DNA from: Thalassobacillus sp043497085
GTDB taxonomy: Bacteria > Bacillota > Bacilli > Bacillales > Halobacillaceae
Length of the DNA stretch: 64,000 bases
Assembly (NCBI GenBank): GCA_043497085.1
Contig: JBIEKI010000013.1
Strand: one strand, 5' to 3'
Made by a program: the position numbers and the translations under genes. Below are positions 41,779-49,935 of the stretch, in pieces. Position 1 is the first letter of the stretch, and each line of letters opens with the position of its first letter. The notes beneath the pieces are model-generated. The model did no database searches. It was not told the origin of the DNA and saw only the letters and a program-made list of their open reading frames with translations.

Positions 41779-42201
41779 TTATAGTTCCAGGGTTTCTGGT
41801 GTAGTATCTCCTTTATTCATCAGCCTAACCTGTTCTGGAGTGATTTTAAGAATAATGTATTCTGGATCCTCCGGGCCATCGAACCAGTTTTTCATATAAT
41901 CATTCCAAAACTGTTCCTTCAGCTCTTTATCTTCTTTAATTTCAGCTTTCCCTTCTACTTCCAGGTAGGCATCTCCAAATCCCTCTCCTTCATAGCCGAT
42001 CAGGATATGCACATAGGGGTTAGCTTCTATTTCTTCAGCTTTATGAGTCTCTTTGTTGGTCGGGGTATATAATGTTAATTCTTTATTGAAAAACGTCATG
42101 TAGCGGGAATGGGGACGGTTATTTTTCACCGTTGCCAAAGTTCCTACCTTATTGTTCTCCAATACCTGGAATACTTTATCTTTTAACTCCTGATTGTTCA
42201 T
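41779..42201 (-). CDS. pyridoxamine 5'-phosphate oxidase-fold general stress protein
   Basis: A 140-residue split-barrel flavin-binding protein like Bacillus YdaG/Gsp26. Core pattern: VFQVLENNKVGTLATVKNNR, HSRYMTFFNKELTLYTPT and a C-terminal PEYIILKITPEQVRL. The ATG 42201 gives 11-base spacing to AAGGAG; ATG 42210 is possible but sits too close to that site. A sigma-B-like promoter upstream fits the general stress role. Likely binds FMN or F420-like cofactors; the reaction is not known. Confidence 0.8.
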   Translation of the reverse strand: MNNQELKDKVFQVLENNKVGTLATVKNNRPHSRYMTFFNKELTLYTPTNKETHKAEEIEANPYVHILIGYEGEGFGDAYLEVEGKAEIKEDKELKEQFWNDYMKNWFDGPEDPEYIILKITPEQVRLMNKGDTTPETLEL

Positions 42202-42231
42202 CGCTGTCATCTCTCCTTCCATTTTGGTTAG

Positions 42232-42258
42232 TTTTCCTTAAGGGAAGAAAAGTTAAAC
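42232..42258 (-). promoter_or_regulatory. sigma-B-like promoter of the PPOX-fold gene
   Basis: Minus strand: GTTTAA (42258-42253), 15 bases, GGAAAA (42237-42232). Matches sigma-B loosely in the -10. Confidence 0.5.
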
Positions 42259-42327
42259 ACACGAAGTAAATAGTTTCTTGCTATTTTACACTTGTCCGTT
42301 CAGTAACTGACTAGAAACCTTCATTTA

Positions 42328-43023
42328 TCAAGCTTTATTAAGTCTTTTTTCCAGCATGAATACCCACATGAAAGTCAGTGCTTGCTGTAATTCAACCGGG
42401 AGGCCCTTCAGCCGTTTATCACTCACTCCACGTTTATATACACCGTGACCATCGATAACTTTCAAGCCCATTTCTTCAGCCATCGTTTCAAATTCCCACG
42501 GCATCATCGTATTGCAGATGACGTCTTCCCCATATAACCGGCGGTAACTATTTTTACGTGGGGCCGCTGTCGGACCGAGAACTCCAATGCATAACTTCCC
42601 GCCTGGACGAAGGATTCGTATCATTTCTTTTAAGCCATCAGAAGGAACTTCTGTCCACTCCAGACAATTGATCGCCATGATGGCATCAAAACTTTCTTTT
42701 TCTATATCCAATCCAGCCAGGTCCCCCTGCATAAACGTCAATTCCTCTATCTTGAGCTGACGTTTGGCTCGTTCAACCATCGCTGGAGATATATCGATCC
42801 CTGTCACTTGATATCCTGCCTGATGTAAACGGTAGGAGCCATACCCATCCCCGCAGCCGATATCCGCGATGGAAGCATCTGGTGCAATATGTTTTTGCAT
42901 AAAGGGAATGATCGTTTTCCGACTTCCTTCATCCCACATGTCTTTACTGTTCTGGTTCCAAAAATCAACACGATCGTCCCATTTACGTTCAGCTTCTTTA
43001 TGCCATGCAAACTTTTTATTCAT
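42328..43023 (-). CDS. class I SAM-dependent methyltransferase
   Basis: A 231-residue methyltransferase with motif I IADIGCGDGYGSYRL (about 53-67), acidic residue in VTGIDISPAM, and post-motif segments FDAIMAINCLEW and LRPGGKLCIGV. It is of the UbiE/Methyltransf_11 type. The substrate is unknown. AGGAGGAAG precedes the ATG. It is divergent from the nrd operon and shares its upstream region. Confidence 0.85.
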   Translation of the reverse strand: MNKKFAWHKEAERKWDDRVDFWNQNSKDMWDEGSRKTIIPFMQKHIAPDASIADIGCGDGYGSYRLHQAGYQVTGIDISPAMVERAKRQLKIEELTFMQGDLAGLDIEKESFDAIMAINCLEWTEVPSDGLKEMIRILRPGGKLCIGVLGPTAAPRKNSYRRLYGEDVICNTMMPWEFETMAEEMGLKVIDGHGVYKRGVSDKRLKGLPVELQQALTFMWVFMLEKRLNKA

Positions 43024-43098
43024 GCCTTCTTCCTCCTGTCTGTACGCTACATAATATATTTCTACAGTTTATGTATAAATCCTTTCACGAGAAAAATC

Positions 43099-43127
43099 TT
43101 GCATATAGCTATTGAGTTCGTTATCAT
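43099..43127 (+). promoter_or_regulatory. sigma-A promoter of the nrd operon
   Basis: TTGCAT (43099-43104), a 17-base spacer and TATCAT (43122-43127), placing the start of transcription near 43134, just before the NrdR-type boxes and the riboswitch. Confidence 0.65.
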
Positions 43128-43131
43128 TAAA

Positions 43132-43179
43132 ACACAAGATAAGCCAATCAAACAACACCAAAAACACAATATATAGTAT
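43132..43179 (+). promoter_or_regulatory. tandem NrdR-type boxes
   Basis: The strong box ACACAATATATAGTAT (43164-43179) matches the NrdR consensus acaCwAtATaTwGtgt at 14 of 16 positions. A weaker box starting ACACAAGATAAG lies at 43132, exactly 32 bp (three helical turns) upstream, the usual spacing of NrdR box pairs. NrdR represses ribonucleotide reductase operons when dATP is high. Confidence 0.7.
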
Positions 43180-43181
43180 CA

Positions 43182-43343
43182 GCGAATAGCGGATGCCACA
43201 AGGCTTAATAGGGAATCTGGTGCGAAGCCAGAACTGCCCCCGCAACTGTAAGTGCTGACGAAACGGACATCCACTGTGCAATAGATGCATGGGAAGGACC
43301 GGATTAGGCGGAAGCACAAGTCAGGAGACCTGTCTCTATTCGC
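43182..43343 (+). promoter_or_regulatory. cobalamin (B12) riboswitch
   Basis: The aptamer core is unmistakable: AGGGAATCTGGTGCGAAGCC, then CTGCCCCCGCAACTGTAAG (B12 box), CCACTG, GGGAAGG and AGTCAGGAGACCTG. The closing stem P1 pairs GCGAATAG (43182-43189) with CTATTCGC (43336-43343). It controls the downstream reductase genes. Confidence 0.95.
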
Positions 43344-43348
43344 ATCAA

Positions 43349-43467
43349 GTTTCGACTTCTTCGGGGATTGAGAAGATGAAACGATGGAATGAAGAGACAC
43401 TCTATCAGCCTTTTCGATACCTTCTCCTTGTTCCATGGTTTCATCCGCTCAAGTGAGCGGTTTTTTT
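43349..43467 (+). promoter_or_regulatory. riboswitch expression platform with terminator
   Basis: The terminator CCGCTC-AAGT-GAGCGG (43445-43460) is followed by seven T. Two mutually exclusive upstream pairings compete for GATGAAAC. One is a local hairpin, GTTTC..TTCT/AGAA..GAAAC (43349-43382). The other is a long pairing of GATGAAACGATGGAA (43375-43389) with TTCCATGGTTTCATC (43431-43445), whose last base is the first base of the terminator stem. This is a plausible B12-dependent termination switch. Confidence 0.75.
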
Positions 43468-43490
43468 ATTATGTTAAAAGGAGTGAAACC

Positions 43491-45722
43491 ATGGTAGAAA
43501 CATATGCCCCTCAAAATATCGATTGGAATAATTGGTTGAAAGCACGAGAGAATCGCTTTCCCCACCTGGATTTGAATCCTATCAAAGAAAGACTAACCAC
43601 CATTGACACTGTTTCTAATGACGAACAAGCGAACTACTTAATTCTAGAAAGCCTTGCTTTAATTGACGAACAGAACCCTGACTGGACTTATTTCGCTGCC
43701 GAATTGCAGCTTGAAAACATGTATAGGACTGCTGCTAATAATAGGAACAACAAAAAGCCATACCGTGACTTTCATCGAATGATCACTAGTATGATTGAAG
43801 AGGGAATTTACGATCCTAATTTGCTTGAATCTTACACCCTCTCTGAAATTACAGAGTTGGAACAGGCTATCCTGCCAGAGCGAGATAAGCAGTTGACTTA
43901 TATCGGCCTGAAAACCCTCCATGACCGTTACCTTGCAAAAGATAAACAAGGCAGGCTGTTTGAACTACCTCAGGAACGATTCATGATCATTGCCATGACT
44001 TTAATGGAAAAAGAAAAGAAATCTCAACGCCTCCCTCTTATTAAAGAAGCTTATTGGGCACTCAGCAACCTGTACATGACAGTAGCCACACCTACCCTGG
44101 CTAATGCCGGGAAAAGTTATGGACAGTTGAGTTCATGTTTCATCGATACGATAGATGACAGCTTGCAGTCTATTTTTGATAGCAATACAGACACCGCCAA
44201 CCTAAGCAAGCACGGTGGCGGCATCGGGGTCTATCTCGGTAAAATCAGAAGCCGGGGAAGTGATATCAAAGGATTCAGCGGGGTATCGTCAGGCGTGATT
44301 CCATGGATGAAACAACTGAATAACACGGCAGTAAGCGTTGACCAGCTGGGTCAACGCCAGGGAGCAATTGCCGTTTACCTTGATGTATGGCATAAGGATA
44401 TTTTCTCTTTTTTAGATGCCCGCCTGAATAATGGTGATGAACGTCAGCGTACGCATGATTTGTTTTCCGGTGTATGCATCCCGGATATTTTTATGGAAGC
44501 TGTTGAAGCAAGAGACGATTGGTACTTATTCGACCCGCATGAAGTCAAAGAAATCATGGGATTTTCTTTAGAAGATTACTATGACGAAAATAAAGGTGGA
44601 GGATCGTTCCGGGAAAAATACCAGGCTTGTATTAACCATCCCTCTCTGACAAAGCAATGTATCCCAGCCATCGAAATCATGAAACGCATCATGGTCAGTC
44701 AATTAGAAACCGGAACACCTTATATGTTTTACCGTGATGAAGTCAATCGCAAAAACCCCAACGGCCATGCAGGGATGATTTATTGCAGTAACCTCTGCAC
44801 CGAAATCACGCAGAATCAAAGCCCTACAATTCAAGAAGAGCAATACGTCAAAGATGGCAAACTGCATATCGTCCGGGAACCGGGTGACTTTGTGGTTTGT
44901 AACTTATCCAGCATCAATCTAGGCAAAGCGGTACCAGAGGGTGTTCTGGAAAGGCTGGTTCCCATTCAGGTCAGAATGCTTGATAATGTCATCGACCAGA
45001 ACACCATCCCTGTGATGCAAGCCAAACTAACTAATCAGAAATATCGCAGTATAGGACTTGGAACATTCGGCTGGGCTCATCTGCTTGCCCTTAAGCAAAT
45101 CAAATGGGAATCAGAAGAAGCGGTTCACTACACCCATGAGGTTTATGAAAAAATCGCTTATTATACGATTCAGGCAAGTATGGATTTAGCCAGGGAAAAA
45201 GGTTCCTACCCGGCTTTCCAAGGCTCGGATTGGGACACTGGTGAGTACTTTACTAAGCGCGACCTCAGAAGTAATTCAAAAATCGATTGGGATAATCTTC
45301 AGAGGGATGTGGCTGAACATGGAATAAGAAATGGTTACTTAATGGCGATAGCTCCTAACTCCAGTACGTCACTGATCGCCGGAAGCACCGCCAGTATCGA
45401 CCCTATTTTCAAAAAGTTTTATTCCGAAGAGAAAAAAGACTATAAGATACCAGTGACAGCTCCCGATTTATCACCGGAAACCTACTGGTACTATAAAGCG
45501 GCACATGAAATCGATCAACACACCAGCATCGAGCAAAACTGTGCAAGGCAAAAATATATCGACCAGTCCATATCGTTCAATTTTTATGTCAAAAACACAA
45601 TCAAAGCAAAAGAGCTGCTTCATTTACATCTTAGTGCCTGGAAAAACGGCTTGAAAACCACCTACTATACACGCTCAACTTCGAGTCAGCAAGATTTCGA
45701 ATGCGAAAGCTGTTCATCTTAA
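43491..45722 (+). CDS. nrdA: class I ribonucleoside-diphosphate reductase, alpha subunit
   Basis: 743 residues, catalytic subunit that reduces ribonucleoside diphosphates to deoxy forms. Key residues: redox cysteines Cys216 (GQLSSCF) and Cys470 (VVCNLSS), and the radical site Asn434-Cys436-Glu438 (YCSNLCTEI). The C-terminal relay pair is at 738 and 741 (CESC). No N-terminal ATP-cone is visible, so activity control by dATP may be absent, as in many NrdE-type enzymes; nrdI and nrdH are not adjacent, hence the symbol is approximate. ATG 43491 has AAAGGAG upstream, right after the riboswitch terminator. The beta gene follows by 12 bp. Confidence 0.92.
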   Translation: MVETYAPQNIDWNNWLKARENRFPHLDLNPIKERLTTIDTVSNDEQANYLILESLALIDEQNPDWTYFAAELQLENMYRTAANNRNNKKPYRDFHRMITSMIEEGIYDPNLLESYTLSEITELEQAILPERDKQLTYIGLKTLHDRYLAKDKQGRLFELPQERFMIIAMTLMEKEKKSQRLPLIKEAYWALSNLYMTVATPTLANAGKSYGQLSSCFIDTIDDSLQSIFDSNTDTANLSKHGGGIGVYLGKIRSRGSDIKGFSGVSSGVIPWMKQLNNTAVSVDQLGQRQGAIAVYLDVWHKDIFSFLDARLNNGDERQRTHDLFSGVCIPDIFMEAVEARDDWYLFDPHEVKEIMGFSLEDYYDENKGGGSFREKYQACINHPSLTKQCIPAIEIMKRIMVSQLETGTPYMFYRDEVNRKNPNGHAGMIYCSNLCTEITQNQSPTIQEEQYVKDGKLHIVREPGDFVVCNLSSINLGKAVPEGVLERLVPIQVRMLDNVIDQNTIPVMQAKLTNQKYRSIGLGTFGWAHLLALKQIKWESEEAVHYTHEVYEKIAYYTIQASMDLAREKGSYPAFQGSDWDTGEYFTKRDLRSNSKIDWDNLQRDVAEHGIRNGYLMAIAPNSSTSLIAGSTASIDPIFKKFYSEEKKDYKIPVTAPDLSPETYWYYKAAHEIDQHTSIEQNCARQKYIDQSISFNFYVKNTIKAKELLHLHLSAWKNGLKTTYYTRSTSSQQDFECESCSS

Positions 45723-45734
45723 GGAGGATTAGAC

Positions 45735-46775
45735 ATGACTAACACCTTAAAGAAACGTAAAATCGCAGACCATCAGGCTCCTAACGCAGCTACCGGAATC
45801 ATCAATGGAAATAGCTCGAATGTACTCAATTGGGATGATATACGTTTTCCATGGGCTTACCCCATGTATAAAAACATGCTCGCAAACTTCTGGATTCCTA
45901 ATGAAATCAACATGAGCAACGATATCAGACAATGGAATACATTGACCGGACAAGAACAGGATACTTTCAAAAAAATCATTGGCTTGCTCGCATTTTTAGA
46001 CTCGATCCAAACAGATTACTCAAGTAAAATAGCGGATTATTTAACTGACTCAAGCCTTGTAGCACTTATGCAGGTGCTCTCTTTCCAAGAAGTAGTCCAT
46101 AATCAATCTTATTCCTATGTACTTTCTTCATTGGTAGATCAACAAGAACAAAACACCATTTTTGAATACTGGAAACATGATGAAGTGCTGATCGAACGGA
46201 ACGACTTCATTATCCAAGGATATCGAGCATTCGCGGATAAACCTTCACCTGAAACGTTTTTAGAATCACTGGTTTATGATGTAGTGCTGGAAGGATTGTT
46301 CTTTTATGCAGGGTTCTCTTTTTTCTACAACCTCGCTCGCAATGGAAAGATGGTTTCGACCAGTACAATGATCAACTATATCAACCGTGACGAACAGATT
46401 CACGTTACCCTGTTCGCAAATATTTTCAAGGAAACATTAAAAGAACACCCGGACTTAGATAAGCAAAGGTACCACCAGTTTGTTGAGGAGACATTCCGTA
46501 AAGCTGCAGAGCTGGAAATCAAGTGGGGAAATTATATCATTGGAGATAACTTCCCTGAAATTCCAATGACTGACCTTGAGGATTATATAAAGTTCATGGC
46601 CAATAAACGCAGCAAACAAATGGGCGCCGGCAAACCATTCCCAGGGTATGATAAAAATCCATTGAAATGGATAAGGGCTTATCAAGAGGTAGACGAGGGT
46701 AAATCGGACTTTTTTGAACAGAAATCAAGACAATATACCAAAGTTTCTGAGGATAACGGTTTTGATGAACTGTGA
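45735..46775 (+). CDS. nrdB: class I ribonucleoside-diphosphate reductase, beta subunit
   Basis: 346 residues, the radical-generating subunit. The full ligand set is present: Asp89 (AFLDSIQ), Glu119 and His122 (FQEVVHNQSY), Tyr126 as radical tyrosine, Glu186 (VLEGLFF), Glu220 and His223 (NRDEQIH). So it should carry a di-iron or dimanganese tyrosyl-radical cofactor rather than the tyrosine-less type. Because this enzyme needs no cobalamin, control by a B12 riboswitch suggests it replaces a B12-dependent class II reductase when B12 is scarce. Confidence 0.93.
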   Translation: MTNTLKKRKIADHQAPNAATGIINGNSSNVLNWDDIRFPWAYPMYKNMLANFWIPNEINMSNDIRQWNTLTGQEQDTFKKIIGLLAFLDSIQTDYSSKIADYLTDSSLVALMQVLSFQEVVHNQSYSYVLSSLVDQQEQNTIFEYWKHDEVLIERNDFIIQGYRAFADKPSPETFLESLVYDVVLEGLFFYAGFSFFYNLARNGKMVSTSTMINYINRDEQIHVTLFANIFKETLKEHPDLDKQRYHQFVEETFRKAAELEIKWGNYIIGDNFPEIPMTDLEDYIKFMANKRSKQMGAGKPFPGYDKNPLKWIRAYQEVDEGKSDFFEQKSRQYTKVSEDNGFDEL

Positions 46776-46783
46776 TCCACCAT

Positions 46784-46817
46784 CCTGCTCAATTGTTTGG
46801 GCAGGTCTTTTTTTATT
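46784..46817 (+). terminator. terminator of the nrd operon
   Basis: CCTGC(TCAA) / (TTGG)GCAGG followed by CTTTTTTTATT. Confidence 0.8.
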
Positions 46818-46857
46818 GTTTCATGTTAACTTTCCTTACATAAATCAAAATTGGTTC

Positions 46858-46922
46858 TTGATTTTTCAGAAAATTAACGGTATTATAAATAAACATAACA
46901 TTATATGTTATAAAAACTAACA
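46858..46922 (+). promoter_or_regulatory. promoter and GlnR/TnrA box of glnK-amtB
   Basis: TTGATT (46858-46863), 17 bases, TATTAT (46881-46886). Downstream at 46906-46922 is TGTTATAAAAACTAACA, a perfect match to the GlnR/TnrA consensus TGTNA-N7-TNACA. Its position after the predicted start (about +13 to +29) fits repression rather than TnrA activation. Confidence 0.75.
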
Positions 46923-46948
46923 TATAAATTTTAAGGAGGAGCTAATCA

Positions 46949-47290
46949 ATGAAAAAGATTGAGGCTATCATTCGCCCGGAAGCCTTCCAGGCATTACGGC
47001 AGGATCTTGACAGCATGGGAATTAACGGGTTGACGGTATCTGAAGTAGCCGGATGTGGCCAGCAAAAAGGCCAGGAAGGTATCTTCCGAGGCAATCGCTA
47101 TGAGGTCAAACTTTATCCGAAAGTGAAGGTAGAAATGGTATGTGAAAACCATGAAGTAGAAGGAATCGTCGATGTCATTTTGCAGACATGTGCTACCGAT
47201 CAAGTCGGTGACGGCAAAATATTCATCCATCCGATTGAAGACGTTTATCGCATCCGCACAGGCGAACAAGGAAAAAAAGCCTTAATTTAA
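46949..47290 (+). CDS. glnK: PII nitrogen regulatory protein GlnK
   Basis: 113 residues, trimeric PII signal protein that binds ATP/ADP and 2-oxoglutarate and closes the adjacent ammonium channel. The start KKIEAIIRPEAFQALRQDL is typical. The T-loop region is GIFRGNRYEVKLYPKVK (about 45-61), and the ATP site lies in VGDGKIFIHPIEDVYRIRTGE as VGDGKIF and RIRTGE. Ribosome binding site AAGGAGG. Gene order glnK-amtB is standard for NrgB/NrgA-type pairs, though NrgA usually comes first in Bacillus subtilis. Confidence 0.93.
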   Translation: MKKIEAIIRPEAFQALRQDLDSMGINGLTVSEVAGCGQQKGQEGIFRGNRYEVKLYPKVKVEMVCENHEVEGIVDVILQTCATDQVGDGKIFIHPIEDVYRIRTGEQGKKALI

Positions 47291-47310
47291 ACAGGAAGGA
47301 AGATATAAAA

Positions 47311-48693
47311 ATGAAGAAAAAAATCATGTCATTATCAGCTGGATTAATGGTGATTCCAACCTTTGCTTACGCTTCTCCCTCTGTTGAATCTGTGGTCAGT
47401 TCCGTAGATATGGTCTGGATGATGATCGCTGCGTTCCTCGTATTTTTCATGCATGCAGGATTTGCTATGGTAGAAACAGGATTCACCAGATCTAAAAACG
47501 CACTGAACATCTTAATGAAAAACCTCATGACTATGTCAATCGCTTCTGTCCTTTACTTCTTAGCAGGCTATGGATTCATGTTTGGTGATTCACTGGGCGG
47601 TTTCATAGGTTCCAACGGTTTCCTTTTAAACGGGCACAGTGATCAAATCGGTTTCTTCGTTTTCCAGGCTGTATTTGCAGCTACATGTGCCACCATTATC
47701 TCAGGTGCTGTCGCCGAACGGATGAAACTAGGCTCGTATCTGATGCTGACCGTATTTATGACAGGACTGATTTATCCAATTGTCGGTCATTGGGTTTGGG
47801 GAGGTGGCTGGCTGGCTGAACTCGGATTCGTCGACTTTGCCGGCTCGACTGTTGTCCACTTGACCGGAGCCCTGGGAGCAATCGTAACCGTCTTATTCCT
47901 GGGGCCACGCCTTGGTAAATATACAAACGGCAGAGTAAATGTCATCCCCGGACACAACATCCCACTAGGAGCACTTGGTGTCTTCATCCTATGGTTCGGC
48001 TGGTTCGGATTCAATGGTGGAAGTACACTGGCTGCAGATCCAGCCTTAATTCCAGCAGTAATTGCCACCACCTTGCTGTCTGCCTCCGGGGGAGTCATCG
48101 CTTCTGCCGCCTACTCCTACATTAAGTTTCAACAAATCGATGCTTCTCTGACACTTAATGGAGCACTTGCCGGTTTAGTTGGAATCACAGCAGGAACAGC
48201 CAACGTATCACCAATAGGAGCTGCTGTCATCGGGTTGATTGCCGGAATTATCTTAGTGGAAGCTGTCCAGCTGTTCGATCGCGTATTGAAGATCGACGAC
48301 CCTGTCGGAGCTATCGCAGTGCACGGTGTTTGTGGAATTTGGGGAACACTTGCTGTCGGTATTTTCTCTGTAGAAGGAGGATTACTTTATGGAGATGGGG
48401 CAGCACTACTCGGCGTGCAAGCAATCGGGATAGCTGCCGTAATTGCATGGACAATGGCCGCTACCTCTGTAGCATTGGTAATTGTAACCAGATTCGGATC
48501 CATCCGCGTACCTCGTGAAGAAGAAGTCGCCGGGCTGGACTTCTCCGAACATGGGTCTTCCGCTTACGAGTCATCCCGGGGCATATTCAATGAAAACTAC
48601 AGCCAGAATGTCGGAGCCGACTTCGGTGTAGGTCTCATCAAACGGCTGGACGATTTAAAATCCAGAAAACAAAAACCAAGACAGATTCACTAG
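47311..48693 (+). CDS. amtB: ammonium transporter AmtB
   Basis: 460 residues, ammonium channel with an N-terminal signal-like segment and 11 predicted helices. Signature stretches: MVWMMIAAFLVFFMHAGFAM, the pore region with DFAGSTVVHLTGALGA (the conserved first pore histidine) and AIAVHGVCGIWGT (second pore histidine). The long cytoplasmic tail (about 400-460) is the usual GlnK contact. It starts 20 bp after glnK, with a GGAAGG site. Confidence 0.94.
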   Translation: MKKKIMSLSAGLMVIPTFAYASPSVESVVSSVDMVWMMIAAFLVFFMHAGFAMVETGFTRSKNALNILMKNLMTMSIASVLYFLAGYGFMFGDSLGGFIGSNGFLLNGHSDQIGFFVFQAVFAATCATIISGAVAERMKLGSYLMLTVFMTGLIYPIVGHWVWGGGWLAELGFVDFAGSTVVHLTGALGAIVTVLFLGPRLGKYTNGRVNVIPGHNIPLGALGVFILWFGWFGFNGGSTLAADPALIPAVIATTLLSASGGVIASAAYSYIKFQQIDASLTLNGALAGLVGITAGTANVSPIGAAVIGLIAGIILVEAVQLFDRVLKIDDPVGAIAVHGVCGIWGTLAVGIFSVEGGLLYGDGAALLGVQAIGIAAVIAWTMAATSVALVIVTRFGSIRVPREEEVAGLDFSEHGSSAYESSRGIFNENYSQNVGADFGVGLIKRLDDLKSRKQKPRQIH

Positions 48694-48696
48694 TAT

Positions 48697-48795
48697 TAGA
48701 AGAACTTGGCTTGCCAAGTTCTTCTGGCAAAAGCCTTAGTATTTTCTTATACTTTAACCCTTTAACAAAGTTAAACTTTCTTAAAGTGCTAAAAA
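48697..48795. repeat. short palindromic repeat, second copy of the inner element at 2.4 kb
   Basis: The strand complementary to this stretch carries the same blocks as 2405-2502: GTTAAAGTATAAGAAAA, ACTAAGGCTTTTGCCA and AAGCCAAGTTCTTCT. In this copy the palindrome AGAAGAACTTGGC / GCCAAGTTCTTCT is perfect (48702-48729) and can act as the amtB terminator. A degenerate third copy is near 61965. Confidence 0.75.
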
Positions 48796-48835
48796 GGAAC
48801 ACCGCCTCCGGCCAGTTGATCGAAGGCGGTGTTCC
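48796..48835. terminator. hairpin downstream of amtB
   Basis: GGAACACCGCCT / AGGCGGTGTTCC, 12 bp, without a clear U-run. The rest of the 48694-49057 gap holds the toxin promoter and nothing else recognised. Confidence 0.55.
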
Positions 48836-48965
48836 CTATGTCTATTAAACATCCACGAACACTCTTTCATAACTGATACCATATGAACTGTTCCCATGTT
48901 TAAAAGCATACTTTTATCCTATATCTTGCGTATTTCTCCCTAATTACAGAACGTTTGTTCCCCTT

Positions 48966-48994
48966 TTGTGAAAAATATGGTATCCTTGTAAATA
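48966..48994 (+). promoter_or_regulatory. promoter of the holin-like toxin gene
   Basis: TTGTGA (48966-48971), 17-base spacer, TAAATA (48989-48994). Confidence 0.55.
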
Positions 48995-49057
48995 GATATC
49001 GATCTTGTAGGGAGAGGTCGGCTAGCCCCATGTCCGAAGAAGAAGGGGGTGATGCCT

Positions 49058-49156
49058 ATGATGGGTACGTATGAAGTCCTGATGGTGATGCTTGCGTTCG
49101 GCACCTTTATTCTTACGTTGCTCGCCCTGGTCATCAAACTGACCAATAAAAAATAG
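49058..49156 (+). CDS. holin-like type I toxin peptide (TxpA/BsrE family), 32 aa
   Basis: 32 codons: ATG 49058 behind a GGGGG site; an in-frame ATG at 49052 is too close to it. The peptide starts MMGTYEVLMVMLAFGTFILT, has one hydrophobic helix and ends LTNKK. The opening TYEVLMVMLAFGTFIL is characteristic of the putative holin-like toxin family, which inserts in the membrane and is held in check by an antisense RNA overlapping its 3' end. Hairpins and a terminator just downstream fit that layout. Toxicity is inferred from family. Confidence 0.82.
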   Translation: MMGTYEVLMVMLAFGTFILTLLALVIKLTNKK

Positions 49157-49269
49157 ACCTCCCTATTAACCCTGGACAAGTTGATTGGGAGAGGTCTATT
49201 CCTGACGGCCGATCCCCTGGGGGAATCGATATCCATATGACCGCAGTTGGCGCTGCGGTCTTCTTAACT
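49154..49269. ncRNA. 3' region of the toxin locus, candidate antisense antitoxin RNA
   Basis: Contains the hairpin TAGACCTC / GAGGTCTA (49154-49198) and the terminator GACCGCAG / CTGCGGTC with TTCTT (49239-49265). In TxpA/RatA and BsrE loci the antitoxin is transcribed toward the toxin over this zone. I could not fix a minus-strand promoter, so the RNA itself is inferred. Confidence 0.4.
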
Positions 49270-49369
49270 TATGTCTGTATCACCTTAATGATACCACAAA
49301 ATCTCAAAAATAGTATAATGAATCCCATTTTATTAGTGAAAATTTTAACAAAAGACTTACATAAGAGTC

Positions 49370-49893
49370 TTATTAAACAATAGGGCCGAAAAGTCGAAGA
49401 CTTTATTTTGAGATAATAGTGGAGTTTAGGGGCTCCGGGAAACGGTTCGCTTTCCGTGGGCGTGTGCTGAGTCTCCTCAGGCTTCGCCTTGCGGGGCCTC
49501 ACCTATCACTCAGCTCCCACAGGAGTCTCACCGTTTCCCTACGCCCCTTGTCATTGGAAGTTCTCGAAATCTCATTTGTGGAAAATCATTCCACGATTAT
49601 AGAAAAAAGGTTTTGGCACCTTATATCCTTTGTAAATGCGTCAATGAAGGTTTTAGCTACATTCTTTTTTCTTTTTGAAGGGGCCGTTTATTATAAAGCT
49701 GGTTGGATGGGAAGGAAAACGCCGAGACTCCCGCGGGAGAAGGGGCTAGGCGAGATCCCGCAGGGCTTTAGCCCGAGGAAGCTTGCCAGGTCCCCCCGCA
49801 GGAAAGCGATTCGTTTCCCGGACCATCCCATTCTTCTCATGGTAACGGCCCCAACTTTCTCGAAACTGAGTCTTCATTTAAAGGGAGCTTATC
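49370..49893. repeat. dispersed double-hairpin element, copy 4 (subfamily II)
   Basis: Left end AACAATAGGGCCGAAAAGTC, then the reverse complement of hairpin B (GGGGCTCCGGGAAACGGTTC ... ACCGTTTCCCTACGCCCC), spacer, the reverse complement of hairpin A (GAGACTCCCGCGGGAGAAGG ... CCCCGCAGGAAAGCGATTCG), then right end CTCGAAACTGAGTCTTCATT and AAAGGGAGCTTATCTG. It reads as copy 3 turned round. It accounts for the 779-bp gap between toxin and hmgA; a 181-codon frame across it is an artefact of the palindromes. Confidence 0.88.
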
Positions 49894-49895
49894 TG

Positions 49896-49923
49896 AAAAA
49901 AGAAGCTGCAAATCGCAGCTTCC
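49896..49923 (-). terminator. terminator of the homogentisate dioxygenase operon
   Basis: GAAGCTGC / GCAGCTTC followed on the minus strand by TTTTTTC. Confidence 0.85.
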
Positions 49924-49935
49924 TTCATAAGTTTC

